A stretch of DNA of 64,000 nucleotides from Pseudomonas sp. PB106 (GTDB taxonomy: Bacteria > Pseudomonadota > Gammaproteobacteria > Pseudomonadales > Pseudomonadaceae). Positions 1 to 7,283 of this stretch are shown here, one piece after another. Every line of letters starts with the position of its first letter. Position 1 is the stretch's first letter. The notes under the pieces are model-generated. The model searched no databases and had not been told where the DNA came from. It saw only the letters and a list, made by a program, of their open reading frames with translations. The DNA lies in NCBI RefSeq assembly GCF_009764645.1, contig NZ_RWIM01000015.1:1-64000 (forward strand), written 5' to 3'. A program made the translations under genes and the position numbers.

Positions 1-47
1 TCCTACACCAAACGTTGTAGGCGCTGCCGAAGGCTGCGATCTTTTGA
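1..47. repeat. Truncated REP pair (GATCGCAGCC class)
   Basis: The first bases end one arm (TCCTACA) and a second, inverted arm runs from 16 to 47 (TGTAGG, then GCTGCCGAAGGCTGCGATC). The same sequence recurs near 51.6, 59.1, 61.7 and 62.8 kb. The pair is cut by the window edge. It lies beyond the 3' end of the iron permease gene and could help terminate it. Confidence 0.75.
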
Positions 48-56
48 TTTCAATCC

Positions 57-467
57 TCAACACTCATTCAAATCCTGCTTTGGCTTGCTCTTCTCCCCCA
101 GCCCCTCAAGATTGAACACCTCACCTTCACCCAACGAGCGATAGTGCCTGCGCAGCGCTTCAAGTTGCTTCAGGTCAAGCGCCTCCAGCCCGAGCATCGC
201 GTTCTGCGCCTCTTTGGTCACCAACAGCAATTCATCAATCTTCAAGTGGAGGATGTCGGTGTCGCGGTTCTGGGTGTTCTGGATCAGGAACACCATCAGG
301 AAGGTGATGATTGTGGTCGAAGTGTTGATGATCAGTTGCCAGGTGTCGTTGTAATTGAAGATCGGTCCGCTCAAGCCCCACAACCCGATCAGGATAAGCG
401 CCCCCATGAAGGTCTTCGGGCTACCGGCCACCATCGCCAGCTTCTGGGAGATTTTTGCGAATTTCAT
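57..467 (-). CDS. Low-affinity iron permease family protein
   Basis: This 136-residue membrane protein resembles the low-affinity iron permease family (PF04120-like). Two hydrophobic segments are visible at about residues 17-36 and 45-63. The second runs into FLIQNTQNRDTDILHLKIDE, the conserved signature of the family, in which a helix is followed by an Asp/His-rich cytoplasmic face. The C-terminal third is hydrophilic and probably cytoplasmic. The ATG at 467 follows an AAGGA ribosome site. Iron transport by bacterial members is weakly established, so the family call is firmer than the function. The gene stands alone, with a REP pair downstream and a divergent gene upstream. Confidence 0.75.
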   Translation of the reverse strand: MKFAKISQKLAMVAGSPKTFMGALILIGLWGLSGPIFNYNDTWQLIINTSTTIITFLMVFLIQNTQNRDTDILHLKIDELLLVTKEAQNAMLGLEALDLKQLEALRRHYRSLGEGEVFNLEGLGEKSKPKQDLNEC

Positions 468-680
468 AGCCGTATTCCTTATTGGGGGGATGCATGAAAT
501 TCAGACATTGGCGGCGTTGTGAAAATTCTACTTACATGCGAGCCCTATTGTTAAAAACGCGGCTGCGCAAAGTGCTCTTGATGGCGGAACTTTCATTGTG
601 CGGGTTTGTGGCTAGTATCAAGTGGCGATCAAATTGCCAGCAGCCCATTACACGGATAGACATCACGCAAGAGGCCACTC

Positions 681-1766
681 ATGGAATTTTTCGAAAAGTT
701 AGCCAGCTTAGCCGCCAAAGTTCGGTTGCAGAGCGCCGCAATCCAGACTGAAGAAGCAACAAAAAATGCGTTCGTCATGCCATTTATCAGCACGGTTCTG
801 GGCTACGACGTGTTTGACCCCACCGAGGTAACTCCCGAATTTGTCTGTGACATCGGAACGAAGAAGGGCGAAAAAATCGATTACGCCATCATGAAAGACG
901 GCGAAGTACAGATTTTGATTGAGTGTAAAAAGATCGGTGAGCCCCTGCACATCAATCATGCTTCCCAGCTGTTTCGTTACTTTCACGTGACCAGTGCGCG
1001 CATCTCCATTCTCACCAACGGTCAGGTCTACAAGTTTTTCACTGATCTGGATGCACCGAACAAGATGGATGAAAAACCTTTCCTGGAACTTGATCTGTTA
1101 GACATCGATGAATATTCGGTGCCCGAACTGATCAAACTGACAAAGTCGGCTTTCGACGTAGACTCGATCATCAGCGCGGCGGGCGAACTGAAATATGTCA
1201 GCCAAATCAAGAAGGTGATCGCTGCCCAGGTCACTAAACCCGATGATGATTTTGTGAAGGTTTTTGCTTCTCGTGTTTACGACGGCGTGATCACACAAAA
1301 AGTACGCGAGCAGTTTCATGAGCTGACCAGAAAAGCCGTTGTGCAGTTTTTGAATGACCAGATCAATGACCGACTCAAATCGGCAATGAGCGGTGCAATT
1401 CAACCAGCGCTGGCATCGTTGCCGACCGCGTCTACCGGCACTGATCCAGTGGATCCGCGAGATGAATCGGACGACAAAGTCCTGACAACACTGGAAGAGC
1501 TTGAGGGTTACCACATCGTTCGTGCCCTGGTTCGGTCGGTAGTCGATGCTAAGCGAATCGTTCAGCGTGATACGCAGAGTTACTTCGGGATTTTGCTGGA
1601 TGACAACAATCGCAAACCGATCTGCCGCCTGCATTTCAATCGGACTCAGAAATACATAGGTATCTTTGACGAAGAGAAAAATGAGACCCGTCATGCGATC
1701 AGCTCAGTCGATGACATTTACGAGTATTCGGATCACCTGAAAAAAACGGTCGGCTATTACGACTGA
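681..1766 (+). CDS. Solitary HsdR N-terminal-domain (PD-(D/E)xK nuclease fold) protein
   Basis: This 361-residue protein begins with a type I restriction HsdR_N-like domain. TEEATKNAFVMPFI at residues 23-36 matches the family's opening helix. The PD-(D/E)xK residues appear intact: D67 in KIDYAI, then E81 and K83 in LIECKK, followed by the strands ISILTNGQVYKFF. Residues about 165-250 look helical, and the last 90 residues form a separate module (RALVRSVVDAKRIVQRD, then KPICRLHFN). No helicase, HsdM or HsdS gene is adjacent, so this is not a type I restriction system. Proteins of this architecture are usually annotated as type I restriction enzyme R N-terminal proteins of unknown role. Start at ATG 681 after CAAGAGG. 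A strong terminator follows. Confidence 0.75.
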   Translation: MEFFEKLASLAAKVRLQSAAIQTEEATKNAFVMPFISTVLGYDVFDPTEVTPEFVCDIGTKKGEKIDYAIMKDGEVQILIECKKIGEPLHINHASQLFRYFHVTSARISILTNGQVYKFFTDLDAPNKMDEKPFLELDLLDIDEYSVPELIKLTKSAFDVDSIISAAGELKYVSQIKKVIAAQVTKPDDDFVKVFASRVYDGVITQKVREQFHELTRKAVVQFLNDQINDRLKSAMSGAIQPALASLPTASTGTDPVDPRDESDDKVLTTLEELEGYHIVRALVRSVVDAKRIVQRDTQSYFGILLDDNNRKPICRLHFNRTQKYIGIFDEEKNETRHAISSVDDIYEYSDHLKKTVGYYD

Positions 1767-1772
1767 TAAAAG

Positions 1773-1798
1773 AACCGGCCTAGAGGGCCGGTTTTTTT
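1773..1798 (+). terminator. Rho-independent terminator after the HsdR_N gene
   Basis: An 8-bp perfect stem (AACCGGCC / GGCCGGTT) with a 5-nt loop is followed by seven T. It begins seven bases after the upstream stop codon. Confidence 0.9.
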
Positions 1799-1900
1799 GA
1801 TGAGCATGAAGACACTCTTTGCAACGTCTCGCTCTGGAACTGGTCGCGGCGCTGCCTGTATCGTGACGAACCGCTGGAATGTCCCGAACAGGAGAACGCA

Positions 1901-2671
1901 ATGAGTTGGTCCGCCAAACAATACGTCGCTTTCGAAGATGAACGCACTCGCCCGGCTCGTGATTTGCTGGCGGCGATTCCTACGGCTGAAGCGCGATCGG
2001 TGATCGATATCGGGTGTGGCCCGGGCAATTCGACGGAGTTGCTGGTGCAGCGTTTTCCGGGGGCGCGCGTCAGTGGGCTCGACAGTTCGGCGGACATGAT
2101 CGACGCGGCGCGCAAGCGCTTGCCGCAGTTGCAATTCGAGGTCGCCGAGATTGATCAATGGGCCGACGCCGGGCCATTTGATGTGGTCTTCGCCAACGCG
2201 GTGTTGCAGTGGGTGCCGGATCACGCGTCGTTACTGCCGGCGCTGGCCAGCAAGTTGTCGGCGGGTGGCAGCCTGGCGATTCAGATGCCGGATAACCTCA
2301 ATGAACCTTCCCATCGCTTGATGCGTGAAGTCGCTGCGAGTGGTCCGTGGGCGAGCAAGCTTTCAGGCGCGGCGGGGCAGCGCACCGACATGGCGAGTGC
2401 CAGCGATTATTTCTCGATGCTGCGGCCACACTGTTCGCGGGTCGACGTGTGGCGTACGACCTATCACCATCAATTGTCTGGCGGAGCGGCAGGGGTGGTG
2501 GAGTGGTTTAAAGGCAGTGGTTTGATTCCGTTCTTGAGCCCGTTGAGCGAGACGGAGAAAACGCAGTTCCTGGAGCATTACCTGGCAGAAGTTGAGAAGG
2601 CTTATCCGACGCTGGCAGATGGCTCGGTGTTGTTGCCGTTTCCACGGCTGTTCATCGTCGCGACTCGCTGA
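1901..2671 (+). CDS. tam: Trans-aconitate 2-methyltransferase
   Basis: This 256-residue SAM-dependent methyltransferase matches Tam, which methylates trans-aconitate, a spontaneous isomer of cis-aconitate that inhibits aconitase. The opening WSAKQYVAFEDERTRPARDL is the family signature. Motif I is VIDIGCGPGN at residues 34-43. FANAVLQWVPDH gives the post-IV region and the C-terminal half is the Tam substrate cap. Length is as expected for the family. The start is ATG 1901 with AGGAG nine bases upstream. It is a single cytoplasmic gene, convergent with the next methyltransferase, and the shared hairpin at 2679-2699 separates the two. Confidence 0.88.
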   Translation: MSWSAKQYVAFEDERTRPARDLLAAIPTAEARSVIDIGCGPGNSTELLVQRFPGARVSGLDSSADMIDAARKRLPQLQFEVAEIDQWADAGPFDVVFANAVLQWVPDHASLLPALASKLSAGGSLAIQMPDNLNEPSHRLMREVAASGPWASKLSGAAGQRTDMASASDYFSMLRPHCSRVDVWRTTYHHQLSGGAAGVVEWFKGSGLIPFLSPLSETEKTQFLEHYLAEVEKAYPTLADGSVLLPFPRLFIVATR

Positions 2672-2674
2672 ATG

Positions 2675-2703
2675 AAAAAGGGCCGATCACCTCGGCCCTG
2701 TTC
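2675..2703. terminator. Bidirectional terminator between convergent methyltransferase genes
   Basis: An 8-bp stem AGGGCCGA (2679-2686) pairs with TCGGCCCT (2692-2699). An A run lies on its left, so it acts best for the minus-strand gene ending at 2707. The plus-strand side has only a weak T tract. Confidence 0.75.
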
Positions 2704-2706
2704 AAT

Positions 2707-3435
2707 CTATCGCTGCACCGCCACCAACAGCATCATCGGCCGCTCCCGCTCTTCCGCCAGCGCCGGTTGCGCCGCGACGTCAGCATCGCTTGGGCCCCAT
2801 TCATTGACATGGCGAATCGTGAACCCGGCATCAATCAGCGAATTGAGCAGGGTGCCAATCGTCCGGTGCTGCTTGATCACACCGTCGGCCAGCCAGTTGG
2901 TCACCCGCTCGCCCTCCACCTGATAACTGTCCAGCGGCCAGCGTTTATTGCCCTCGCTGTCCACCAACCAGCCCGGATGACGCGGTGCCATAAAGATCGG
3001 ATGCTCAATTGAAAACACGAAGTGCGAGCCCGGTTTCAGCGCCGCGTACAGGTGGGCAAACAGACCTGGCAGATCGTTGATGTAGTGGAGCGCCAGAGCG
3101 CTGTAGGCCAAATCGAAACTGCACGCGGGTAAGTCGAGCTGTTCCAGGTCGGCGCGTTCATAGCGGATGTCCGCTGTCGTCGTGGTCTCACGCGCCCGCT
3201 CCAGCATCTTCACCGAGACATCCAGCCCCAGTACGCTCGCCGCGCCCTGCTCGATGGCCCAGCGGCTGAACCAGCCATAACCGCAACCCAGATCCACCAC
3301 GTTCAAGCCGTGCATGGACGGTAACAACGCCTTGAGCGCCGGCCACTCCGGCGCCGCGTCGAGGCCGCCGATGGAGCGGTTCATCTGGCTGTAGCCCTGG
3401 AAGAATTCGGGATCGTCGTAAATGTTTTGCGTCAT
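2707..3435 (-). CDS. Class I SAM-dependent methyltransferase
   Basis: This 242-residue protein has a Rossmann-type SAM site: VVDLGCGYGWFSRWA at residues 46-60, the acidic strand end LGLDVS near 75, and AYSALALHYI near 110 (post-II motif). It belongs to the Methyltransf_11/25 group. The substrate cannot be read from the sequence. Residues 140-175 (EHPIFMAP then NKRWPLDSYQVEGERVTNW) match an uncharacterised subgroup common in proteobacteria, in which a His and several Trp line the cap. The ATG at 3435 is preceded by weak ribosome-site sequence. It is a single gene with its own 3' hairpin. Confidence 0.8.
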   Translation of the reverse strand: MTQNIYDDPEFFQGYSQMNRSIGGLDAAPEWPALKALLPSMHGLNVVDLGCGYGWFSRWAIEQGAASVLGLDVSVKMLERARETTTTADIRYERADLEQLDLPACSFDLAYSALALHYINDLPGLFAHLYAALKPGSHFVFSIEHPIFMAPRHPGWLVDSEGNKRWPLDSYQVEGERVTNWLADGVIKQHRTIGTLLNSLIDAGFTIRHVNEWGPSDADVAAQPALAEERERPMMLLVAVQR

Positions 3436-3800
3436 GGTGAATGGCTCTTTTGAGTTCTATCGTCAGCGGCAAAGTGGCCGCGATTGGAATCCCTCGAAAG
3501 TGGTGGCGCGTATTCGTCGATGGCCGCGCAGGGGGAGGGTGGTGGTTGATGGAGAAATGCTAGTCGGTTGGGCGGGAGGTGAAAACCGGTGGAGTGTTGT
3601 GGATCTGTAATGTCGGAAAAATCTCTATGTTTCGTAGTTGCATTAACGTCTGGCGAGTAACGCGTTTAAAGGCGTTCGGTGTTACGTCCTGATGCCTACA
3701 AAACCTTGCGCCGTTGCCTACCGGTACGCCAGAATCCGCCGGCTTGTGTGCTTGGGAGGCGGTCGGTAACTTGGTTCGCGTCACTGATTTCCAGTGATCG
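3436..3800. other. Intergenic region upstream of the DUF6124 leader
   Basis: No convincing gene is seen here. The stretch holds the promoter region of the minus-strand methyltransferase. Its right end has a small hairpin, TCACTG (3781-3786) pairing with CAGTGA (3792-3797), that introduces the structured region at 3801-3970. Short ORFs on both strands have no ribosome sites or family resemblance. Confidence 0.5.
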
Positions 3801-3998
3801 GGTTTAGTAGCCCGGAATCCCCCCTAAATGGCTGCACAAGTACCATTCAAACAGGCGAATGCTTGTACTCGATGGTGGCTGTGCGCATGGCGCCCTCGGG
3901 TGCGCCGGATTTAGGGTTTGGGGTCCGGTCTACTAACTTGCGCACAGCTGCCTCCCATCCGTTTAGTAGCGAGATCGGTTGCGGCCCCTATTGATAGG
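3801..3998 (+). promoter_or_regulatory. Structured leader / extended imperfect inverted repeat before the DUF6124 gene
   Basis: An arm at about 3802-3829 pairs with 3909-3937: TAGTAG (3805-3810) with CTACTA (3930-3935), CCGGA (3812-3816) with TCCGG (3924-3928), and CCCTAAAT (3822-3829) with ATTTAGGG (3909-3916). A second perfect 10-bp repeat, GCTGTGCGCA (3878-3887) with TGCGCACAGC (3939-3948), crosses the first, implying a pseudoknot or alternative folds. GTTTAGTAGC occurs at 3802-3811 and again at 3961-3970. A CCTAT-TG-ATAGG hairpin at 3987-3998 sits just before the start codon. It may be a cis-regulatory RNA, an sRNA, or a MITE-like remnant. Confidence 0.5.
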
Positions 3999-4008
3999 TA
4001 CCAAGCCC

Positions 4009-4365
4009 ATGTACAAAGTTACGCCAAATCCGCCGGAAACCGATCCGGCATCCCCCTACGAATCACCCAAATCAAAGAAATTCCACGAAGCCGCCGAACG
4101 CGCCCTCGACCACTATCTCGCTCCACCAGTCACTGCCATCCCCTACGAAACCAGCAGCATGTTCCTGGTCGACCCGAAAACCGACACCGAATCCCTGCTG
4201 GTCAACGCCAGCGAATCACTGGGCTCGGCCAGCGTCATGCTCGGCGACTTCGCCTCACTGCTCGAAGGCACTCACCGTAAAACGCTGTTGGGCATCGCGC
4301 AGGTGGTTATGCTGGGCGAATTGGCGGTGAATCAGGCGTTGGATAAGGTTGTCCCTGCTGAGTAG
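4009..4365 (+). CDS. DUF6124/DUF3077-type small protein
   Basis: This 118-residue soluble protein has a Pro-rich start (YKVTPNPPETDPASPYES), a central LFLVDPKTDTESLLVNASESL-like segment (here MFLVDPKTDTESLLVNASE) and a Leu/Ala-rich helical C-terminus (SASVMLGDFASLLEGTHRK). This is the pattern of the DUF3077/DUF6124 family, which is nearly confined to Pseudomonas and often present in several copies. Function is unknown. ATG 4009 was chosen over an upstream in-frame ATG at 3979 because the family begins MYKVTPNPP. The ribosome site is weak and lies inside a small palindrome, and the gene follows the structured leader, so post-transcriptional control is plausible. Confidence 0.75.
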   Translation: MYKVTPNPPETDPASPYESPKSKKFHEAAERALDHYLAPPVTAIPYETSSMFLVDPKTDTESLLVNASESLGSASVMLGDFASLLEGTHRKTLLGIAQVVMLGELAVNQALDKVVPAE

Positions 4366-4394
4366 CCGCACCCGTGTCGATATCTGACAGGCAT

Positions 4395-4421
4395 AAAAAA
4401 ACCGGCCCATGAGGCCGGTTT
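4395..4421. terminator. Bidirectional terminator between the DUF6124 gene and hicB
   Basis: Stem AACCGGCC (4400-4407) pairs with GGCCGGTT (4413-4420) around a 5-nt loop. The A run at 4395-4401 gives a good T tract for hicB on the minus strand. The plus-strand side is weaker. Confidence 0.85.
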
Positions 4422-4435
4422 CGAAGCGCCAGGAT

Positions 4436-4843
4436 TTAACCCTGTTGCAACACCTTCAAAGCTGCCGAAGCCAAAAAACCGGAACGGCTTTTCTCTTCCG
4501 GGTGATGCAATACATATTCATCAATGCGGTTGAGCAAGTGCCCCGGCAGAGTGATATTGAGCTTTTGCGCTTTGCCCAAATACCTGAGCACATCGATATC
4601 CACCACGGCCCATGCACAACCGACGTATTTCGGGTTAGCCACGTGCAAGCTCAGTTTGCTGGCCGCTGGAATGGGAGCGCCGTCGTCCGCAAGAATCTCG
4701 AAATGACCCTCGATGGCTTCACGAGCCATGGCGACGGCATCGTCCAGATCCTCTCCGGCGGAAAAGCATCCAGGAATGTCCGGGACTTCTACACCCCAGG
4801 CGTGTTGGTCATCACCAATTGAAATCGCAATCGGGTAGAGCAT
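4436..4843 (-). CDS. hicB: HicB-family antitoxin
   Basis: This 135-residue protein has the HicB layout. Residues 1-60 form the partly degenerate RNase H-like domain (WGVEVPDIPGCFSAGEDLDDA). The C-terminal 45 residues form a ribbon-helix-helix DNA-binding module (LNITLPGHLLNRIDEYV, then RSGFLASAALKVL). HicB binds and blocks the HicA mRNA interferase, and the RHH part normally represses the operon. It is the second gene of the pair, 36 bp after the hicA stop, and is followed by a terminator. Length and order match typical hicAB modules. Confidence 0.92.
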   Translation of the reverse strand: MLYPIAISIGDDQHAWGVEVPDIPGCFSAGEDLDDAVAMAREAIEGHFEILADDGAPIPAASKLSLHVANPKYVGCAWAVVDIDVLRYLGKAQKLNITLPGHLLNRIDEYVLHHPEEKSRSGFLASAALKVLQQG

Positions 4844-4879
4844 ATTCGTTGTCCTCTATGGCGCAACTGACTCAGAGAG

Positions 4880-5059
4880 TCAAAGCAGCGCCTGCTGCAA
4901 AATACTGATGGCCGTTTTCTTCAGCAGATCCTTCCTCGGATGTGGCACGGTCACCAGTCCTGGTTTGCTCGGATGCTTGAAGTGATGGTGACTTCCTTTG
5001 ATCCGTACCAGATACCAACCGTCTGCGACGAGTTGGCCGATTAAAAAACGGCTATTCAC
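4880..5059 (-). CDS. hicA: HicA-family mRNA interferase toxin (GTG start)
   Basis: Reading the complement from GTG 5059 to the TGA ending at 4880 gives a 59-residue double-stranded-RNA-binding-fold toxin. It begins (M)NSRFLIGQLVADGW and carries the catalytic segment KGSHHHFKHP, followed by GLVTVPHPRKD. The family is about 60 residues long with an essential His in the GSHH motif, which is intact. The gene is easily missed because it starts at GTG. The start is fixed by a near-perfect AAGGAGGT ribosome site at 5062-5069. HicA cleaves mRNA/tmRNA when HicB is lost. Nothing suggests inactivation. Confidence 0.92.
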   Translation of the reverse strand: MNSRFLIGQLVADGWYLVRIKGSHHHFKHPSKPGLVTVPHPRKDLLKKTAISILQQALL

Positions 5060-5060
5060 A

Positions 5061-5116
5061 ACACCTCCTTGTGGTGTGCTTGGTGGGTACTATACCTATC
5101 GATTTTTTATGATCAA
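5061..5116 (-). promoter_or_regulatory. hicAB promoter with operator-like palindrome over the ribosome site
   Basis: On the minus strand a -35 TTGATC (5111-5116) and a -10 TATAGT (5089-5094) are 16 bp apart. Between the -10 and hicA lies ACACC-N7-GGTGT (5061-5077), which contains the AAGGAGGT ribosome site. HicB autoregulation at such palindromes is known for the family; this exact site is inferred. Confidence 0.6.
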
Positions 5117-5425
5117 CACTATAACCACCGGGCGGTCGTCATTCGTTGTTGGGTTGGTTCGCTTAGCGCAGTCTAGGTAAGGCAGGCGCGATGGTGAGGT
5201 GGGTGTGTTACCGGATCTTGCTTGTGCTCATGTGGCGATTTTCCGCTGCAAAATAATGGAACACATCTTTTTCTGCCGTCACTGCTGGGGCTGCTAACGT
5301 TGAACTTTAATGGGCGAGGGTCATAGACATTCAACGACCCTGTCGAAAGGAAAGCACCTCTCGATAAAGCCAGCGTAGTGATGCACGGAATTAGGCCATG
5401 TGATCGTCAGAAGGGAGTGAAACGG
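5117..5425. other. Intergenic region between hicAB and the BRCT gene
   Basis: No gene is supported. It contains the upstream region of hicA and of the BRCT gene. A short ORF from 4998 to 5180 is antisense to hicA and has no ribosome site. Confidence 0.4.
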
Positions 5426-5944
5426 ATGTCGACTCTAAAATTCAGCTATAGAGATGCAAAGGGCGATTTAAGTCAGCGGGAGTTGATTCAGTGGTCAGAG
5501 AATTCGATTTACATTCAAGGACGATCGGCCAGCGATACCTTTCCTAAGACCTATCGCAAGGATCGCATCATCGAAGTAGTGCTTGGGGCTGAGCTGCTCT
5601 TAAACGAGGCCGCTCCTCCTTCTCCGAGGCTACAACACAATCCCCAGTCACCGGCGCTCGTTGCTTCAGAAGCCGCTTCGCGAACGCCTCATCCAAAAAT
5701 ATTACCGGGGAGAATCAATCAAATTCTTTTCACTGGGTTCGCAGCTGCGCAACGGGCTGAGCTTGAGCAGAAGGCGATGGAATCTGGGTTGAAGGTCATG
5801 AGCACGGCAGGCAAGACGCTGACGTTTCTTTGTTATGGCGAAAATGCGGGGCCAACCAAAGTTTCCAAGGCACTTGAGGCTGGAGCTTTCATCATTGACT
5901 CAGAGCAATTCTTGAATCTGATCACAACAGGAGAAATCCCCTGA
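5426..5944 (+). CDS. Orphan BRCT-domain protein
   Basis: This is a 172-residue soluble protein. Residues 1-55 (STLKFSYRDAKGDLSQRELI, then QGRSASDTFPKTYRKDRI) form a small beta-rich module that reads like the WYL-type or exonuclease-associated domain often placed before BRCT repeats. A Pro-rich linker covers about 60-95. The C-terminal 70 residues are BRCT-like: ILFTGFAAAQRAELEQKAM, then TLTFLCYGENAGPTKVSKALEAG and IIDSEQFLNLI. Bacterial BRCT domains usually sit in NAD-dependent ligase or bind DNA ends; a free-standing one suggests DNA repair or phage-related functions. ATG 5426 follows GAAGGGAG; an upstream in-frame ATG at 5378 has no ribosome site. It is flanked by toxin-antitoxin genes and a tRNA. 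Confidence 0.75.
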   Translation: MSTLKFSYRDAKGDLSQRELIQWSENSIYIQGRSASDTFPKTYRKDRIIEVVLGAELLLNEAAPPSPRLQHNPQSPALVASEAASRTPHPKILPGRINQILFTGFAAAQRAELEQKAMESGLKVMSTAGKTLTFLCYGENAGPTKVSKALEAGAFIIDSEQFLNLITTGEIP

Positions 5945-6090
5945 AGTCATCGCTTCGAGCCTCGCACGCTTCTCAAGGATTGTCGTTAGAGAGAACAAAA
6001 GCGTACAGGGGGAGGGCGCATCTTCAACTAGCGGAGTGCTTCTGAATGGTTCCGCGCTGACCAAATATCCAACCTCAAATCCCAGCCACA

Positions 6091-6119
6091 AAAAAACCGG
6101 CCCTATAGGCCGGTTTTTT
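6091..6119. terminator. Bidirectional terminator upstream of tRNA-Gly
   Basis: AAAAAACCGGCC pairs with GGCCGGTTTTTT across a 5-nt loop, giving a 12-bp symmetric hairpin with T tracts on both strands. It lies downstream of the BRCT gene and downstream of the minus-strand tRNA-Gly. Confidence 0.9.
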
Positions 6120-6167
6120 CTGTTCCTGCATCCCCCGTCAAAAACACAACGTGAGACAAAATTTGAG

Positions 6168-6241
6168 TGGAGCGGGTAGAGGGAATCGAACCCTCGTCGG
6201 AAGCTTGGGAAGCTACTGTTCTACCATTAAACTATACCCGC
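6168..6241 (-). tRNA. tRNA-Gly (anticodon CCC)
   Basis: The complement folds as a 74-nt cloverleaf with encoded CCA. The acceptor GCGGGTA pairs with TACCCGC, the D arm contains AATGGTAG, the anticodon loop is TTCCCAA (CCC, reading GGG), and the T loop is GGTTCGATTCC. It resembles E. coli glyU. One T-T mismatch lies in the anticodon stem. It ends about 50 bp before the terminator at 6091-6119 in its own direction. Confidence 0.93.
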
Positions 6242-6398
6242 TCAGAGCGGCTGACTTTGTACCAGACTCGGCCACGGATTTGAAGTTTTTCTTACTCATT
6301 AGCGCTTTAAATCACTGAAATCGGTCAATCGCGGACGAGCACTGTGGGTGGGAAAACCAATACCTCAGGCCTACAGGCTCGCGCGCGATGACACTTTT

Positions 6399-7283
6399 TC
6401 AAATGGCGAATGCATGCTGATCCTGAACAAACGAGTAACGCGTTCGGCTGGTCTGTTGCGCCGGTTTCAGAAAGCCGAGCAGGGCGTTCTGGCTATCGCG
6501 GCAGGCCGCCTTGTGTTCCATGTCGAGAAAATGCCCGGTGGCTTGCAGCGTGGTGAACGTGCTCTGCGCTACGTGATTGCCGAACAGGCGTGCGTCTTCG
6601 GCAGCGGTGTATTCGTCCCATTCGCCGTTTAAGAACAGCACCGGTACGTTGATCTTTTTCGCCGCATTCAAATAGCACTGTCGATCGCTGTGCAGCACGT
6701 CGCTGATGTGGAAGTGCATCTGCCCGTATTCGTGCTCGGCCAGGCTGCTGACGTGGCGATAGTTGAAGCGTTTGAACAATGACGGCAGGTGTTTGCCGAT
6801 GGTGTTGTTGACCAGATGGCCGACACGGTCGCCGTCGCGCTGGCCGAGGTAATCGACGCCCCGTTCAAGGTAGTCGAGCATGTGCGCGTTGATCACCGGC
6901 GAGAACGAGCTGATCACGGCCCGTTCGATGCGCCGTGGCTGGTGGGCGAGGGCGACCAGGGTCGCGGCGCCGCCCCAGGAAAACGACAGCACGTGTTCGG
7001 CGGCGAAGTGGTCGATCAGTTCGAGCAGAATCTGCCCTTCGACGTCCTTGGTCAGATGTTTCTCGTGGCGGTTGTGCGCTTTCGATCGGCCCGCGTAGGG
7101 CTGGTCGTAGCAGACCACGTTGAATTGCGGGTGCAGGTTTTTCACAGTCTGTGCAAACGACGCAGTCGTGGCCATCGAGCCGTTGACCAGGATGATGGTC
7201 TTTTCTGCGGCGTCTGCGCGATAGAACTCCGTGTAAACCCGATACTGACCCTGTATATCCAGCACAGCGATTTCTGGCCTCAT
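6399..7283 (-). CDS. phaG: (R)-3-hydroxydecanoyl-ACP thioesterase/transacylase PhaG
   Basis: This 294-residue alpha/beta-hydrolase closely matches PhaG of pseudomonads and is related to RhlA. It diverts (R)-3-hydroxyacyl-ACP from fatty-acid synthesis toward medium-chain PHA precursors or HAA lipids. The start MRPEIAVLDIQGQYRVYTEF and end YSFVQDQHAFAI follow the P. putida protein as I remember it. The nucleophile is S102 in FSWGG. The acid and base are in GEWDEYTAAED and TGHFLDME. ATG 7283 follows CAGGAG; an ORF extending 62 codons upstream has no family similarity and is rejected. It is monocistronic, as is usual for phaG, and the phaC operon is not in the window. Confidence 0.93.
   Translation of the reverse strand: MRPEIAVLDIQGQYRVYTEFYRADAAEKTIILVNGSMATTASFAQTVKNLHPQFNVVCYDQPYAGRSKAHNRHEKHLTKDVEGQILLELIDHFAAEHVLSFSWGGAATLVALAHQPRRIERAVISSFSPVINAHMLDYLERGVDYLGQRDGDRVGHLVNNTIGKHLPSLFKRFNYRHVSSLAEHEYGQMHFHISDVLHSDRQCYLNAAKKINVPVLFLNGEWDEYTAAEDARLFGNHVAQSTFTTLQATGHFLDMEHKAACRDSQNALLGFLKPAQQTSRTRYSFVQDQHAFAI

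Noticed and set aside
482..751. 89-codon frame before the HsdR_N gene
   Set aside because: It overlaps the start of the HsdR_N gene in another frame and lacks a ribosome site.
6168..6241. tRNA-Gly as an integration site with a nearby island
   Set aside because: No integrase gene or duplicated tRNA 3' end was found within reach in the window.
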